Below are positions 10,597 to 21,739 of a DNA stretch of 64,000 nt, in pieces. The DNA is from Conoideocrella luteorostrata (Eukaryota > Ascomycota > Sordariomycetes > Hypocreales > Clavicipitaceae). Made by a program: the position numbers and the translations under genes. How positions within the stretch are numbered: position 1 is the stretch's first letter; every line of letters begins with the position of its first letter. The notes below the pieces were generated by a model. That model had not been told where the DNA came from and searched no databases. It saw only the letters and a list, made by a program, of their open reading frames with translations. Where the stretch lies: the NCBI GenBank assembly GCA_032433595.1, contig JASWJB010000037.1, positions 124,001 through 188,000 of the forward strand, in the 5' to 3' direction.

Positions 10597-13140
10597 TTAA
10601 TAGCTGCCAAGCATTCTAAGAGCTAGAGATTCTTGATGATTGCCAAGTGAGCACTCGATATTTGCGAGCACTACATAACTGTTAAGAGTGTCGGGGTGCG
10701 TCAACCCAAGAACCTCTTTCCGCTGATCTACAGCCATGACTCCAAATATCCTTGCTTCTCCAAACCTTTTTAGGTCGTGGAGTATTGCAGCAAGGTCAGC
10801 TCTGCAGCGAATTGTATCTGGATGCTTATCCCCAAGTAACTGCTCTCTCAAGACCAGAGCTTTGGAACAATGCTGATAGGCTAGGTCATATTGACGGTCG
10901 ATGCGGAGGGACGAGGCTAGGTCAGCCTTGCTGCGAATGGTATCAAGATTATTTTCGCCCCAAATTTCGGTACGAGTGTCTAGAGCTGTTTCTCGTAGCT
11001 GCCTAGAGCACTGGTGGTTGCCTAGTGAGCTCTCGATATTGGCGAGCACTGCGCAACTTTCAAGAGTATCGGGATGACGATCTCCAAGAACATTCTTCCG
11101 CTGCTGCAAGGCCGTAACTCCAACCTCTCTGGCTTCTGTAAATTTTTTTTGGTCGTGGAGTATCGCAGCAAGGTCAGCTCTACTGCGAATCGTGTCTGGA
11201 TGCATATCCCCAAGAACTTGCACTCTCGAAACTAGAGCTCTCGAACAAAAGTCGTGGGCTTGGTTAAACTGACCGTTGCTGCGGAAGATTGAGGCTAGAT
11301 CAGCCATGCGGTGAATTGAATCTAGCAAAGACGAGCGCTGTTCCTTGAAATCGTGACTTGGCGTTCGTGAGCAACGGTTTATTGCGCGTGGTTGGTTTGT
11401 CACAGAATTGCACTCACTCATAAACGGTTTTGTTCTGGCTCGTATCTTCAACAGGTAATTTCCGGTCGCTTTGAGCTTAAATTTGAAGATTTTATGTCAT
11501 GTCAGCGATGGTAAAGCAAAAAAAAGGATGTTCTTTCGCACAATATAACATTTACAAAGATTGGCCAACATACTCACCGAAACGACCTTGAACAACTTTC
11601 GGGGCCTCGATCTCGAATTTTCGAAGCCTGTCCCGCACACTGGTGTACCCTCTGGCGTTATTAGAGTCAAATTTCACGATCATGGAGTGATCAAAAGCAA
11701 GGGGAATTTTGTCCTCCATATAGTCCGGTAGCTGGAGGAGAGCTGACTCTGGACCTGCGACTGTCATGAAGTCGCCTGTGCGCTCCCAGCGCTGGCTTTC
11801 GTGGTTCTATATAAACTCTATTAGTGATCTTCTCCCATTTTGTTGCGCTAACATTATCATACAAACTCGAGCTTCCTGGTCTGCGCTGTCTCGTAAAAGC
11901 TCACAACTTTCCGGTCTCTGATCACATTCTTGAACTGAGCTAGCTGTGATGCAAGCGAGTCTGAGCTGGTGTTGATTTCCTTGAGCAACCCATTACGTGG
12001 GTGTTCTTGTCCGCTAAGCATTTTCTGAACGTCATCCACTACCAACCCTTTATGCGGAATGGCAAATAAAAGCATCCCGTAAGTGGCTTTGTAGAGAGAG
12101 GCAATAGCTAGATCATCTTCTTCATTTGTCTGCGACGCTTTTATTAAGCACTACCTTGGCAATTAGCCTGGTGCGACAAGACAACGAGACACAACTTACG
12201 TGAGAAACAATAAGACCACCAAAGCTATGCGCGATGAAGAATAGTGGCCGCTGTCTTTGCTAGAGAATCACAATGGTTAACGGTTTGAACTGCGATGCTA
12301 AACGCTGCATATGGGGGGATATTACCTCCTCTGTGCTCCGGATCTTTCTCAGCTCCTCTATCAATTCCCGGCCGTAGTCTAAAAGTATGTCGATTCCTTG
12401 ACTTGAGAGCTTCGAATTGTATCCATAGGTCATGGTGCGGCAGCAGGGCAAATCTTTCTCCAGAAAGTGATGTAGCCACATCCGCCCAAGGTTTTTCTTA
12501 CTCCTCCATGAACCATAAGCGTGTCCACCGAGACCAGTGATCGCGACAATACTATAACTCAGCTAATTAGTGAGGCAAGCATAAAGCAGCTTAAAGACGT
12601 GATTTCTAGACGAGACTGCACATACTCAGCTGTTATTGGATAGTCAGGCTTTGGCGTGTAAAGCTGCGTGAACCCGAAGAAGTGTTGGTCGAAGCTAATA
12701 TCTGTACCGCCCATTACCTCCTGCCACTCTTCTAATGGGTTCTGGGTTAGGCCGGACAGGAAATCGGGAATAGCGCCATTAAATTCGATAATCGCAACTC
12801 GCTCCGGCTGATTTCCGTAGCAAGACGGCACAATAGCGATGCTTAGTGCTGAGTTGTTATTTGCTTCCTCAGGTAATTTGTTCTTGATCAGGGCCGCGAG
12901 CATGTCGCGTAGCACGCCATCGGGCTGTGAGTTCGCAAGACCAGTGACGCGAAATACGGGATTTTCAATCTTACCGACCATGCCTGAGACAGCTCCGGTG
13001 CGACGAAGCTGCCATACAGTGGACTGTAGCTGCTGTTGGATGTCGTCTTGAGTAGGACAGTAAGTGGAAGTCACCGTTGCACCCCGCAGAAAGTGAACAA
13101 GCTGCTGTTGCTCGTGTTGTCTGCCGCTGACCAGCAACAT
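10597..13140 (-). CDS. NLR-like protein: SesB-type esterase domain fused to TPRs
   Basis: Seven exons (13140-12626, 12551-12326, 12259-12200, 12129-11863, 11806-11578, 11475-11418, 11356-10597) join without stops into 704 residues. Residues 1-170 are a poorly characterised N-terminal region ending HFFGFTQLYTP. An alpha/beta-hydrolase of the SesB/DUF676 kind follows: GLGGHAYGSW near 180, the nucleophile elbow AHSFGG with serine about 259, and a likely catalytic histidine in FDHSM about 396. Residues 465-704 are kinesin-light-chain-type TPRs of exactly 42 residues. Fungal relatives normally carry an NB-ARC or NACHT ATPase between these parts and act in non-self recognition; here only about 30 linker residues (exon 6) intervene. 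The splice choices around exon 6 (58 bases) are the least certain. The start could lie upstream, since other frames are open before 13140. Confidence 0.8.
10600..11319 (-). repeat. TPR array built from a duplicated three-repeat unit
   Basis: Within the last exon, six 42-residue units are arranged as two copies of a three-unit block: 11319-10942 and 10941-10600, the second copy truncated after 30 residues of its third unit. Unit 2 resembles unit 5 (IRSRADLAAILHD versus IRCRADLAAILHD) and unit 3 resembles unit 6 (VLANIESSLGNHQ versus VLANIECSLGNHQ) more than they resemble their neighbours. This implies one internal duplication of about 378 bases. Confidence 0.8.
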
Positions 13141-15206
13141 GATTGGCACAGAGTGGCCATTCCTACGCAGGCCGTTATGCAGGGCGACTTATTTCAATTC
13201 TCTTAGTATTATTAGGACCTTTCCATAGCGTTTTCAACTTTGAGCCTTAATTGCTTTTTTACCATGTATGGTACATTGTGTATAGTGCTAATTTCTACGA
13301 CAGGGTAGACCTTAGTTGTAAGGGATAGTGCGCATATCGCTCTAATCTTTAAGTAGGACATTGGGAATAGGTTGGTATTTTGCGAATTAATACATCGAAG
13401 GGCGCCCCTGAGGTATTCATAAGTTGACCGCCACACCATGCCACACAACTCAAATCCATTACTGTGAAAAGGCATTATTCGTCAATGTTCTCTGGCAGGG
13501 TATAGCAGGTATCTAATAATGTTTTTTACACATTGAGATGAGTCCATGAGAGACGAAGTAAATAAATATATATGCACTAACTCTAATGAAGATGCGGCCG
13601 AAGGTGCCATCTTTCCGGCCTCTTAATCTGCATCTTTCTGCAGCGTCTAGCCATAGAAATTGCACAGAACTTATTAAACCTCCTGTAATTGCAGGGCTTC
13701 GCGGGCCAAACCCCGATAAAGGTTCGCCAAAAGTCATAGCCTCCAGAAATAGCATTGCAAGGGCGCCGCGGGTTGCTTCGTGCAGGCGGTCTCTTAGCCT
13801 ACTAGCTTCGAGTCTAAATATCTCACCAACAAAGAATTCAGGCTCAGGCCTGCAGAAGCAGAGTGCCATATATACCTAGACCAAATTCATTGCCGCAATT
13901 TCTTTTGAAAAGTATCATTGTACGCCGTACGTTACCCGGAATACTCGGATTTTCGGCTATCTGAGCGTATTGTTTGTCGCTGCGCACCAGTGCATGAGGC
14001 TTACAGCTACCTAACAAAAATTGGCTGTTTTGTCATGGTGGGGTGTATGTTCCCATCGCGTCTTTTCTCAGGATTGGACGACCATCGCAGGTTCAGTTTC
14101 GCCATACAAGGCAGGTGCATCGTCTATTCGAACATGACCAGCGCGTCAAATCAATACAAGTGAAAAGGCTCAGGAAAATAAATAAATTAAATACGTGTAC
14201 TGTGACAGTGGATACTAATCTAACCAGTTAGATAAAGTCTTGCTGGGTCGGCAGGGTCGCCGGCGCACCGTTTGGTTCCTGACTTCAATTGTGGATCTTG
14301 GTGATGGCTAACAATGTCCTAACCGGTTAGATGCTCAAGCTGGATCAGACGAATACTAGCCTTTATACCGCATTAATGCTTGCGAAGTATTATTAGATAG
14401 AATATAAAAACCATATTATATATATTACTAAGCTTTTGCTGTATATACGTTAATAATTAAATAAAAGGCCCGATGCCATTTACACACCTGCAAAGTGTGC
14501 GCTAAGTGCAAGATCTCCCCACATCGATCTACAGTTTCAGGGCCTCCAAAGCCGTGTAGCCACCACCTCTTGCGGAAGTTTTCGCAGCTTCTATCACAGA
14601 ATGCATTGGGTAGATCAATGAGTTGGACTGATTTCGTACAACTAGAGAGGTCCTATCCTCATAGTAGACCACCCTCTGCCAGGACTTTGTGACATGAGCC
14701 GCGACGACATTCAAATCGTTGACATAATTGGAGCGCGCTCAACATGAAAACATGATCGGACCCCTGTTGAGTAAAAAGCAGACACCCCCTTTTGGGAGTA
14801 GAGACTTGGCCGTTCCGTTCCGTCGCTCTAGTTGTGTCCCGAGAACGACTCGGCGGGAGCTGTGATTGTGAAAATGGGGTATTGGCGCTGTGTAAACTCA
14901 TGAAGAGCCGGGAAGTCGATACCTTAACGCTTCCACCAGACGATCAGTCGTCTGGCAGACGTATGATAGTTTCAACGAGGGCTTAGCCATGACCTCGACC
15001 TACGCAAAGCCCCTGCACACGTCACGGCAAGTAGTCAAGCAGAACAATTACAAGAGAAATCTTCCGATCTTCCTCAGCCCAGCGAACCTTCAAAACCGAC
15101 GAGCAAAACCTCCGACTCGAAGGGCTTTTTAGTCACGTTCGGACCAGACGATGTCGATAACCCTTAAAACTTTAGCGCGGGAAAGAAGTCCCTCCTTCTT
15201 TTTCAG
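13141..15206. other. Intergenic region, AT-rich in part
   Basis: No gene can be named. A 118-codon minus-strand frame (13869-13513) and an 87-codon one (13475-13212) lie upstream of the esterase-TPR gene but match nothing I recognise. CTAACCAGTTAG (14220-14231) and the palindrome CTAACCGGTTAG (14319-14330) sit about 100 bases apart. A very AT-rich run covers roughly 14380-14470. The remainder up to 15206 shows nothing. Confidence 0.4.
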
Positions 15207-15920
15207 ATGAGCTTGCTGGCTTTCGTCGGATCCATGGGCTCATCTATCATCACTCCAGCGGAATCTGCCACTGCAGAGTATACAAACACCAGTCATGAGG
15301 CCACTGTTCTTGTATTGTCTCTCTTTATGCTGGGTTAAAGCAGTTGAATATAATTTCGTTTAACCTAGGCCGTCTTCTAATTTATCTCGTGACAGGATTT
15401 GCGCTTGGGCTAATGATATGGGCTCCAATTAGTGAGACTTACGGACGGAAGCTTGTCAATGCTGCCCCCGGTTTTCACCCCAGGCCTTTTCAGCATCGGA
15501 ACAGCGACGAGCGAAAACGCTACGAGTATATATGTCACGCGTTTTTTTGGAGGTCTTTTCGGATCTGCCCCATCAGCAATGTCTCGGCCACCTTGGGGGA
15601 TTTCTACAGCCCCAAGGCTCGTGGCATTGCAATGACGTTCTTTGCCGTGTGTCGTGGGTAGCCCTACGGTTGCTCCCGCCATGGGGGCTGCTATTACTGT
15701 CAACCAGACCCTCGGTTGGCGATGTAAGTCGTGCCGCAGTCACAACATCATTTTGAGTGGCTATACTAAGAAGTTATCAGGGACTGTATACATCGAGGCT
15801 ATTCTTTCGTCTGCAGTCGTCATATTGTCATTCTTTTGCCTTGCCGAAACCTATGGTCCAGTTTTGTTGAAGCGGAATGCCGAACAACTGCATTATGATC
15901 GCATGTTAAGAGAGAAGTAG
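15207..15920 (+). pseudogene. MFS transporter fragment (polyamine/drug efflux type), frameshifted
   Basis: The frame starting at 15207 reads SSIITPAESATAEYTNTS and EATVLVLSLFMLG, the first helices of a TPO1-like antiporter. An apparent intron (15334-15395) leads to FALGLMIWAPISETYGRK. The frame then breaks: GLFSIGTATSENATSIYVTR and FFGGLFGSAP lie in a second frame, ISNVSATLGDFYSPKARGIA returns to the first, and VGSPTVAPAMGAAITVNQTL is in yet another. A second intron-like segment (15724-15780) joins GWR to WTVYIEAIL. The text stops after ETYGPVLLKR, so the second half of the transporter is missing. At least three frameshifts plus truncation argue for a dead gene. Confidence 0.75.
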
Positions 15921-16049
15921 AATTGTTCTCGTGGAGCTCAACTACAAGCATGTACAGCCAATGACAGAATGCCCGGGCTTGGACTCACAGCTGCCGTTTA
16001 GTCTTTGTCCTGACAAAGAGATACAGCGTCCCGGTTCGCCACACCCCCC

Positions 16050-16655
16050 ACATGAATATTCGGATCGGCTGATGCGCAGAACGACGAGGATGCGTTCAGG
16101 CGGCAAGCTCAGGCTGTGCAGCTCCTTGACAGAGTGATCCAGCTCTCCAATCATGAATCCGGAATATCGTTCAAAATAAGAGAACTTGATACAGTTGAGA
16201 CAGAAATACTCAGCTTACTCACCCTTGTGATCCAGGAAAGCGAACAGCTGAAAGAGCTTCGGTGTAGTATGATCGCCACTGGTTTAAGGTATGCGCCCCA
16301 GTGGCTGTCCTGAAAGCACAAGTTTTGACATGGCATTAGATCATTATTCTTTCTCCATGAGCGGGTATTCGCCGACGAGTATTCTCGCATGGCGGAGGAC
16401 GCTGTGCAACAACGGAGGGCCGCTTCCCAAGCAGCTCTTGACACGGCTGCGAACAGGGTTATCGACGCTGTTCATGACCACCCACAGGATATGGTGGCTC
16501 ATGATCACGACGCCGTTCCACTGTGTTGCTTTTATAGCTTGAGAATGGCTTTGAAACGTATGGACGGAGGCCACCGCCTCAGAATCCACGGCGATGACCA
16601 TCTATCCCTTTTAGCTATGAGCAGGACTCTCTCGCAACAATGGGCTAGTGGCTGA
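16050..16655 (+). pseudogene. C-terminal remnant of a zinc-cluster-type regulator
   Basis: A frame containing EDAFRRQAQAVQLLDRVIQL runs on to SMIATGL, is interrupted by an intron-like segment (16289-16339, GTATGC..TTAG) and resumes as SLFFLHERVFADEYSRMAED and CCFYSLRMALKRM to a stop at 16655. The helical pattern, with one leucine-rich helix before a Leu-His-Glu turn and a QAALDTAANRVID segment, resembles the C-terminal part of fungal Zn2Cys6 transcription factors. No zinc cluster is seen upstream; an in-frame stop and the broken transporter lie there. The family call is an inference. Confidence 0.4.
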
Positions 16656-18005
16656 ATCTGGAGTTGCCCGAACGTGATAGACCACCGGGTGAAGTCTGCG
16701 ACCTGTCAGCACGCAGGACGTCGACTGTTGAATCACGTACTAAATACGCGGCGCTTTAATAAGGCGCATTGATTGGAGTATGGCCTGGAGCACCTACCAG
16801 CTGTAAAACAGCCCGGTGCAAGGTCGATTTAAGTAGCCGGACAAGCCAGACTCCATTTGCAGAATACGTATTTAATTATACAGCCTTCGGACTGCCCTGC
16901 TTTGAAATCTGCTTGCAGCACAACCGATCATGGTGGTATGGGAGACGCCCGTTGTGCTCAAAAGCTCACAGAAAGCGTCACAGAAGATAAACCAGTGATG
17001 AGCTACATATTACAAACGGCCAGCGGACAAGGGCAGAGTGTTTACTCCGGCGCTGGAGGGACATGTTGATATTTAGGTCTTCGTTCTCCAATTTGGATCG
17101 TCTTTAGTTAGTTGACCCCGTCTCAAAGCGGAACAAACTGCCACAATCAAAGCAGTCGCCAAAACGCCAATGCATTCATAGCATGCGAACGTTCAAATAA
17201 TTGCGTAACGCCGCTGCGAAAAGGCTCTCGCGCATATATGTCTTTGTAATACATCCGTAATGTCGGTTAGATTGGAAGTTCAAACCGACCTCACAGCGCA
17301 TCCCAAAATCCATCCCATCCGTGGGAAGCGCTCGTCGGCTCGGCCAACCCAAATTGGGACATGGCGCCCGGCGCTAACGAAGCGGAGCGCTGAAAATCGG
17401 CTGCGCTGCGACACGGCTGGCTGCTGTGCCTCCCATCCATATCCATAACTAGTTACCACCCCGCCGGTTCAACAACATCTGTCGGGATCGCGCAGTTGAA
17501 CATTTCACTCAATCGAATCACTCGTCTGGCCAGAACTGAGATCCTCAATCATGAGCAAATAGATGTAAACTACGGCTACATATAAAGCCCAGTCTATATC
17601 TCTTTCGTTTTGACCCCCTGTCTCAGAATACTTGCGCAGGGATCCATCCCCATGATGTTCGTGCGCGAGCCTCTTCCGAGGCAGGGATCAAGCCGCGTCT
17701 CTTCCGTGCAGATCCAGGGCAGTGCAGCTCGCATAGCGATAGGCGATCGCCATCGAGGGAGGAGAAAAGAATTACCATAGTACAATGCCACATTGTGGCG
17801 CGCGGGGCTCTCAATAGATTAATAGATATTGATTTGAGTCTTTTAAATTCGGTTTGCGCAGAACGCACAGCTATTTACGTAAGACAAACGCCAATCTACA
17901 TCATGCGTAATTACGAGCTTGCATATCATGGTGTTCCCCATCGCTGTCAATCACTTTCACACGTTCCCGCGGTATCCAGTGACGACGGCATTGGCCGTCA
18001 TTTCA
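16656..18005. other. Intergenic region, nothing recognised
   Basis: About 1.35 kb between the relics and the 3' end of the esterase gene. Only short random-looking open frames are present on both strands; no RNA gene or repeat could be supported. Confidence 0.5.
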
Positions 18006-19073
18006 TCACAGCATCTGAAACACTGCCGCGAGGGCAAGTGGCAGAGCAATGTAGAGACCCTTGCTGGCAATGTTCAAGCCATCCGCAGCGCTGGGCGTGG
18101 TGGTCGTTGTAGGAAGTGTGCCGCTGGTAGTTGAACCCGTGGGCTGGACACTGCCAGTGGGAGAAGCCGACGAGGCGGTGGTGGTAGAGTTGCTGCCGCC
18201 GCCTGAAGAAGTGCCTTTGGCCTTGTCGACAATGAACTTGACAATATCGTCGCCATATCTAGAAAAGTACAGACCATGTACGGCGGTCTGGTTTCCAACG
18301 TCGCAGTAAATATCGCCGGTATCGCACCATGAAGTGATAATTTTGGAGTATTTCAAGCAGCTGTCGCTGTTCTTACGAGGGAAGACCTAAATAGTTTTGT
18401 TAGCCTTCCGTCTCATACAAGAACAGATTTTCGTTCAGTCTATGCAGGAATGATAAGACTTTGCCGCCGGCAGAGAACGTACGCCATTGTTAATACTGGT
18501 TCCCTTGTTATAAGTGACGTTGGCGACGTGAGTTGGGTCACCAAAGAGAGCAACAGCAACGACTAAGACGCAAAGCAACAAATATTAGTAAAGCAGTCCA
18601 GCCAGTAGATCCTCGTGCATCCCATCTGTCTTACCGTGCTTATCTATCTTATCCGACGAAATGGGAGCAGTGTCGGCGAAACCGCTCTCATCAGTACCAC
18701 ACAGAGTGTCCAATGTCACCTGGGCACCTTGGGAGTATCCCATGATGGCAATCTTGTCATTGGGGCAATCCTTGACGTGATCCGAAATCAATTCGTTCAG
18801 ATTTTTGGTGCCGTTTCCGACAGAATACTGATAAGAAGGTTTACTGAGAGTAGCAGGGTAGTCTAGAGCCACGATCTTGGTGCCCTTGATTTGGTCGCGG
18901 ACCTTGGAACCGATGATGCTGCCGGAACCACCGATTCCAGGCTGTTCGCCGGTGCCACGGACACTGATAAGGTAGAGACCTTCGGCGCAGCCCTTGATGC
19001 TATCACCTGCATCCGGCTCCGGGACGGTTGCCCGGGCCGCGAGCAAGGCAATGGGAGCGAGGATGTGCTTCAT
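18006..19073 (-). CDS. GPI-anchored cutinase-family (CE5-like) esterase
   Basis: Three exons (19073-18635, 18562-18483, 18386-18006) give 299 residues. A signal peptide (MKHILAPIALLAARA) leads to a cutinase/acetylxylan-esterase fold: strand ISVRGTGEQPGIG, the nucleophile motif GYSQGAQ with serine 114, catalytic aspartate 198 inside C-DTGDIY-C (cysteines 194 and 201), and histidine 210 in VHGLY. FGDPTHVAN precedes the last disulfide, as in the family. After the domain comes a long Ser/Thr/Pro/Gly-rich stretch and a terminal hydrophobic run (GLYIALPLALAAVFQML), the pattern of a GPI-anchor signal. The product is expected on the outer cell surface, hydrolysing ester bonds of cutin, hemicellulose acetyl groups or lipids; the substrate cannot be read from sequence. 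Confidence 0.9.
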
Positions 19074-21739
19074 GGCGGATCGAACGGATTAAATGCGCGA
19101 GGGTGGTACTGAAAAGGTCGATGTAAAATCGGTTGTAAGTCGACCAACGACAGCAATTGGAGCAACGCTATTAGAAAAACACTCTCACGTCTGGACTCTG
19201 AACCAAAACCTCCGGGGGAAAAAATTGACCGCCGCTGGGATTATGTACAATTGATTGAAGTTAGGTGAGAGACGGGGAAAGATGGACGCATGGGGAGGCG
19301 GATTACAGAGGATCTTAAACGAATGCCCAACGATCCACGACCGCAAACTCCGCCTCCTGGAGACGTAAGCTGACCTAGTTAAGCTACTGGCCAGATCAGG
19401 ATGAGGGACACAATGAATTGATCTTTGTCCAAACGCTAGCAGCACAATCGGCAAGTCGGGCGAGCTACTCAAACCTTGGCGCTGTGGCGCGCATGGGACC
19501 GTGTGCTGCTAATTGCGCATCCCCATAAACTTCGGGAGCACGAGGGGCGCGGTGCAGGGACTCTGTGTGGCGCCATCGTCGGACTCGGCCACCTCGCTTC
19601 CGCAAAGACTGGAGCATGTTCCGTACTCTGGTGGACCACGCGTCATTGATTCTACTGCGTCGCCAGGCTCATAATGCCGGCGCGAAGTTGCTCGCAGCAC
19701 TCCGTATATTCACAAAATATTTGTATATTATATACACACACACACATAGATATATATATATATATATATCGATTTGGTTACGAGAAAGAAAATTTTGTTC
19801 ATTGCAAGGTTTACGGCGGGGGCTGGCCGCGGCGGTGATGCCATGCACGTCGACCCCGGAGATTCTCCATTGCGTCCTTCCTCCTCAGTCCGCCGACTGC
19901 AACCCAAAAGCCCCCACAAACACCCATAATGCAGCATCGGTGGCGGTTTCCACGCTGCAAGGCGCCGTCCTTACTTTACCCAACACTCCCCAAGCAGCCC
20001 AGCCTGCAGACCTTTTGACCCCAGACTCAAAGACCACTCTACTAGCGAACACGGCGCTGCTCCGTGATCATTCCATGTGCCACAATGGGTCCGCATCAAC
20101 TTCGGCTCGCCAAAAGCCCAACCATCTCGGTCCAAAGAGCCAGGAGGAAAGCAAGTTCCCGCAAAACTTGCCGCGACGGGCTCCTTCCCTTCTCGATTTC
20201 ATCCATGCCAATACGGAATACAGTCCACAGGCCCATGCAACCATTCAATCTGCGGTACGGAGCATAACATGACAATTTATGCATGCTTCATCGTAATCAC
20301 CGTAGTATGTACTCCGTACTGCAAATATTTTCAAGGCGCGGAGTTGTCCGATGACACGGCTCCTAAGGTTTCACTTTGCCCATGTGGTCCGTCCGTGGTT
20401 TCGGGGTCTCTGGAGGCGTCACCACAAATTTACTGTCGAGAATAGTGCACGTGCAGTACGCAGTACGTAGTACAACACATTACGTGAAGCTTGTTCAATG
20501 TCGTTTGCTCATTGTCCCAGCACGACAAAGGTTTCGGATGCGTCAATGCCTTACCCTTATCGATCAATACAGGAAGAAAGGCGTCGCACTTACTACTGCA
20601 TCGTAGTTATGCACATAACCACAGCCAGCACCTTCTCACGTTCACTGTCGACGACCACAGCAGCTCGAGTCAGCGGCCATCGGCCCCCAGCACGGCGCGC
20701 CTCCAGGCCTTCCTTCACATGTGGCGTTCTCCATATGCTAGCTCGGCACCTTCTTGCCGGAGGTGAGTCTCCCATGGGCCACTAGTGCGGTATTGTGCCT
20801 GAAGTTGCTCTGTACATGCAGTGACTACGTCCCGTCAGTCACCCTCTGCCCGCATTGCATTGCACTGACACCGTGCTTTCCGACCGGTGCATGTCGCTGC
20901 ACGGCGTACCAGCTGCATCTGCACTCCGTCACCATATTCCAATTTCTAGACTATTCGATCCCTGGTAGCTATGGGCATTCAATATCTGGTGTCGACACTG
21001 ATTTCGACACCCGATTCACTCGCGGATGTTTTGTGTGGAATACACAACGCAGTTGAAACGAGAATAGATAAGTCGATGACAAGGCTGAAGCCAACGCTGA
21101 ATGCAACACATAAAATAAAATCGTTTTTGTAAAATATTGAATAACACAAAGCAACCCGTAAGTACATGGAGTTGTAGCCGTGACATAACTTGCACCGGAT
21201 ACCATTGCACCAGTATCCGGTCGAGTTCGGGGGCCGACTGCCAGCTTATCGAAAGCTTACGGTGCATTATCCACGCAATTAATGTGGAGCTTCACTTTTT
21301 GCTGAATTTGTGACAGAGATTGAGAAAGGCGGGTCTTGATTTAATACGCTCATGTCTTGGCTGAATCTAATGCAATCGTTTGACCTCTGGTATACGCTGC
21401 TGAAAGGTAGACGGTGTAAACCAACAAATTCAGAACAAAGGCAGAGCTTGTTCGAGACACACAAGACATTGACGACCTGTGTACCTAGCAATTGTGGCAG
21501 GATGATGAAGTATAGCACTAATCCCGCAACAATATCTAGAAGCTTACGGTGCAGCTTTTTGGGGTAATGGGGAACTATTCTTGGATGGTATGCACCACCA
21601 CTTATTGTTAACCAAGAAGAACCGACCAGCTCGGTACATTGATGCCCCTGAGTGTTAAAGCGCCGGAAATAAGCCCGACACTGCCCATGAAAATATAGCC
21701 AATGAGGTACAGCTTGTTTTCTGAGATAACATCCAGCCA
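19074..21739. other. Intergenic region with microsatellite
   Basis: No gene is supported. A CA/TA microsatellite lies at 19734-19770 and a GTACTCCGTAC motif at 20309-20319. The 14-base word AAGCTTACGGTGCA occurs twice in the same orientation (about 21253 and 21540). On the minus strand around 21750-21600 there is a membrane-protein-like frame (SENKLYLIGYIFMGSVGLI) that cannot be assigned and may belong to the neighbouring relic. Long open frames at 19565-20272 look spurious. Confidence 0.4.
19734..19770. repeat. CA/TA dinucleotide microsatellite
   Basis: About six CA units are followed by about ten TA units. Simple-sequence tracts of this kind are polymorphic but carry no evident function here. 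Confidence 0.9.

Noticed and set aside
13212..13869. Two minus-strand ORFs upstream of the esterase-TPR gene as extra 5' exons
   Set aside because: No splice pair links them in frame to the 13140 start, and neither resembles the known N-terminus of the family.
19565..20272. 235-codon plus-strand ORF
   Set aside because: It runs straight through the CA/TA microsatellite and encodes simple Tyr/Ile and Thr/His runs there; likely a chance opening.
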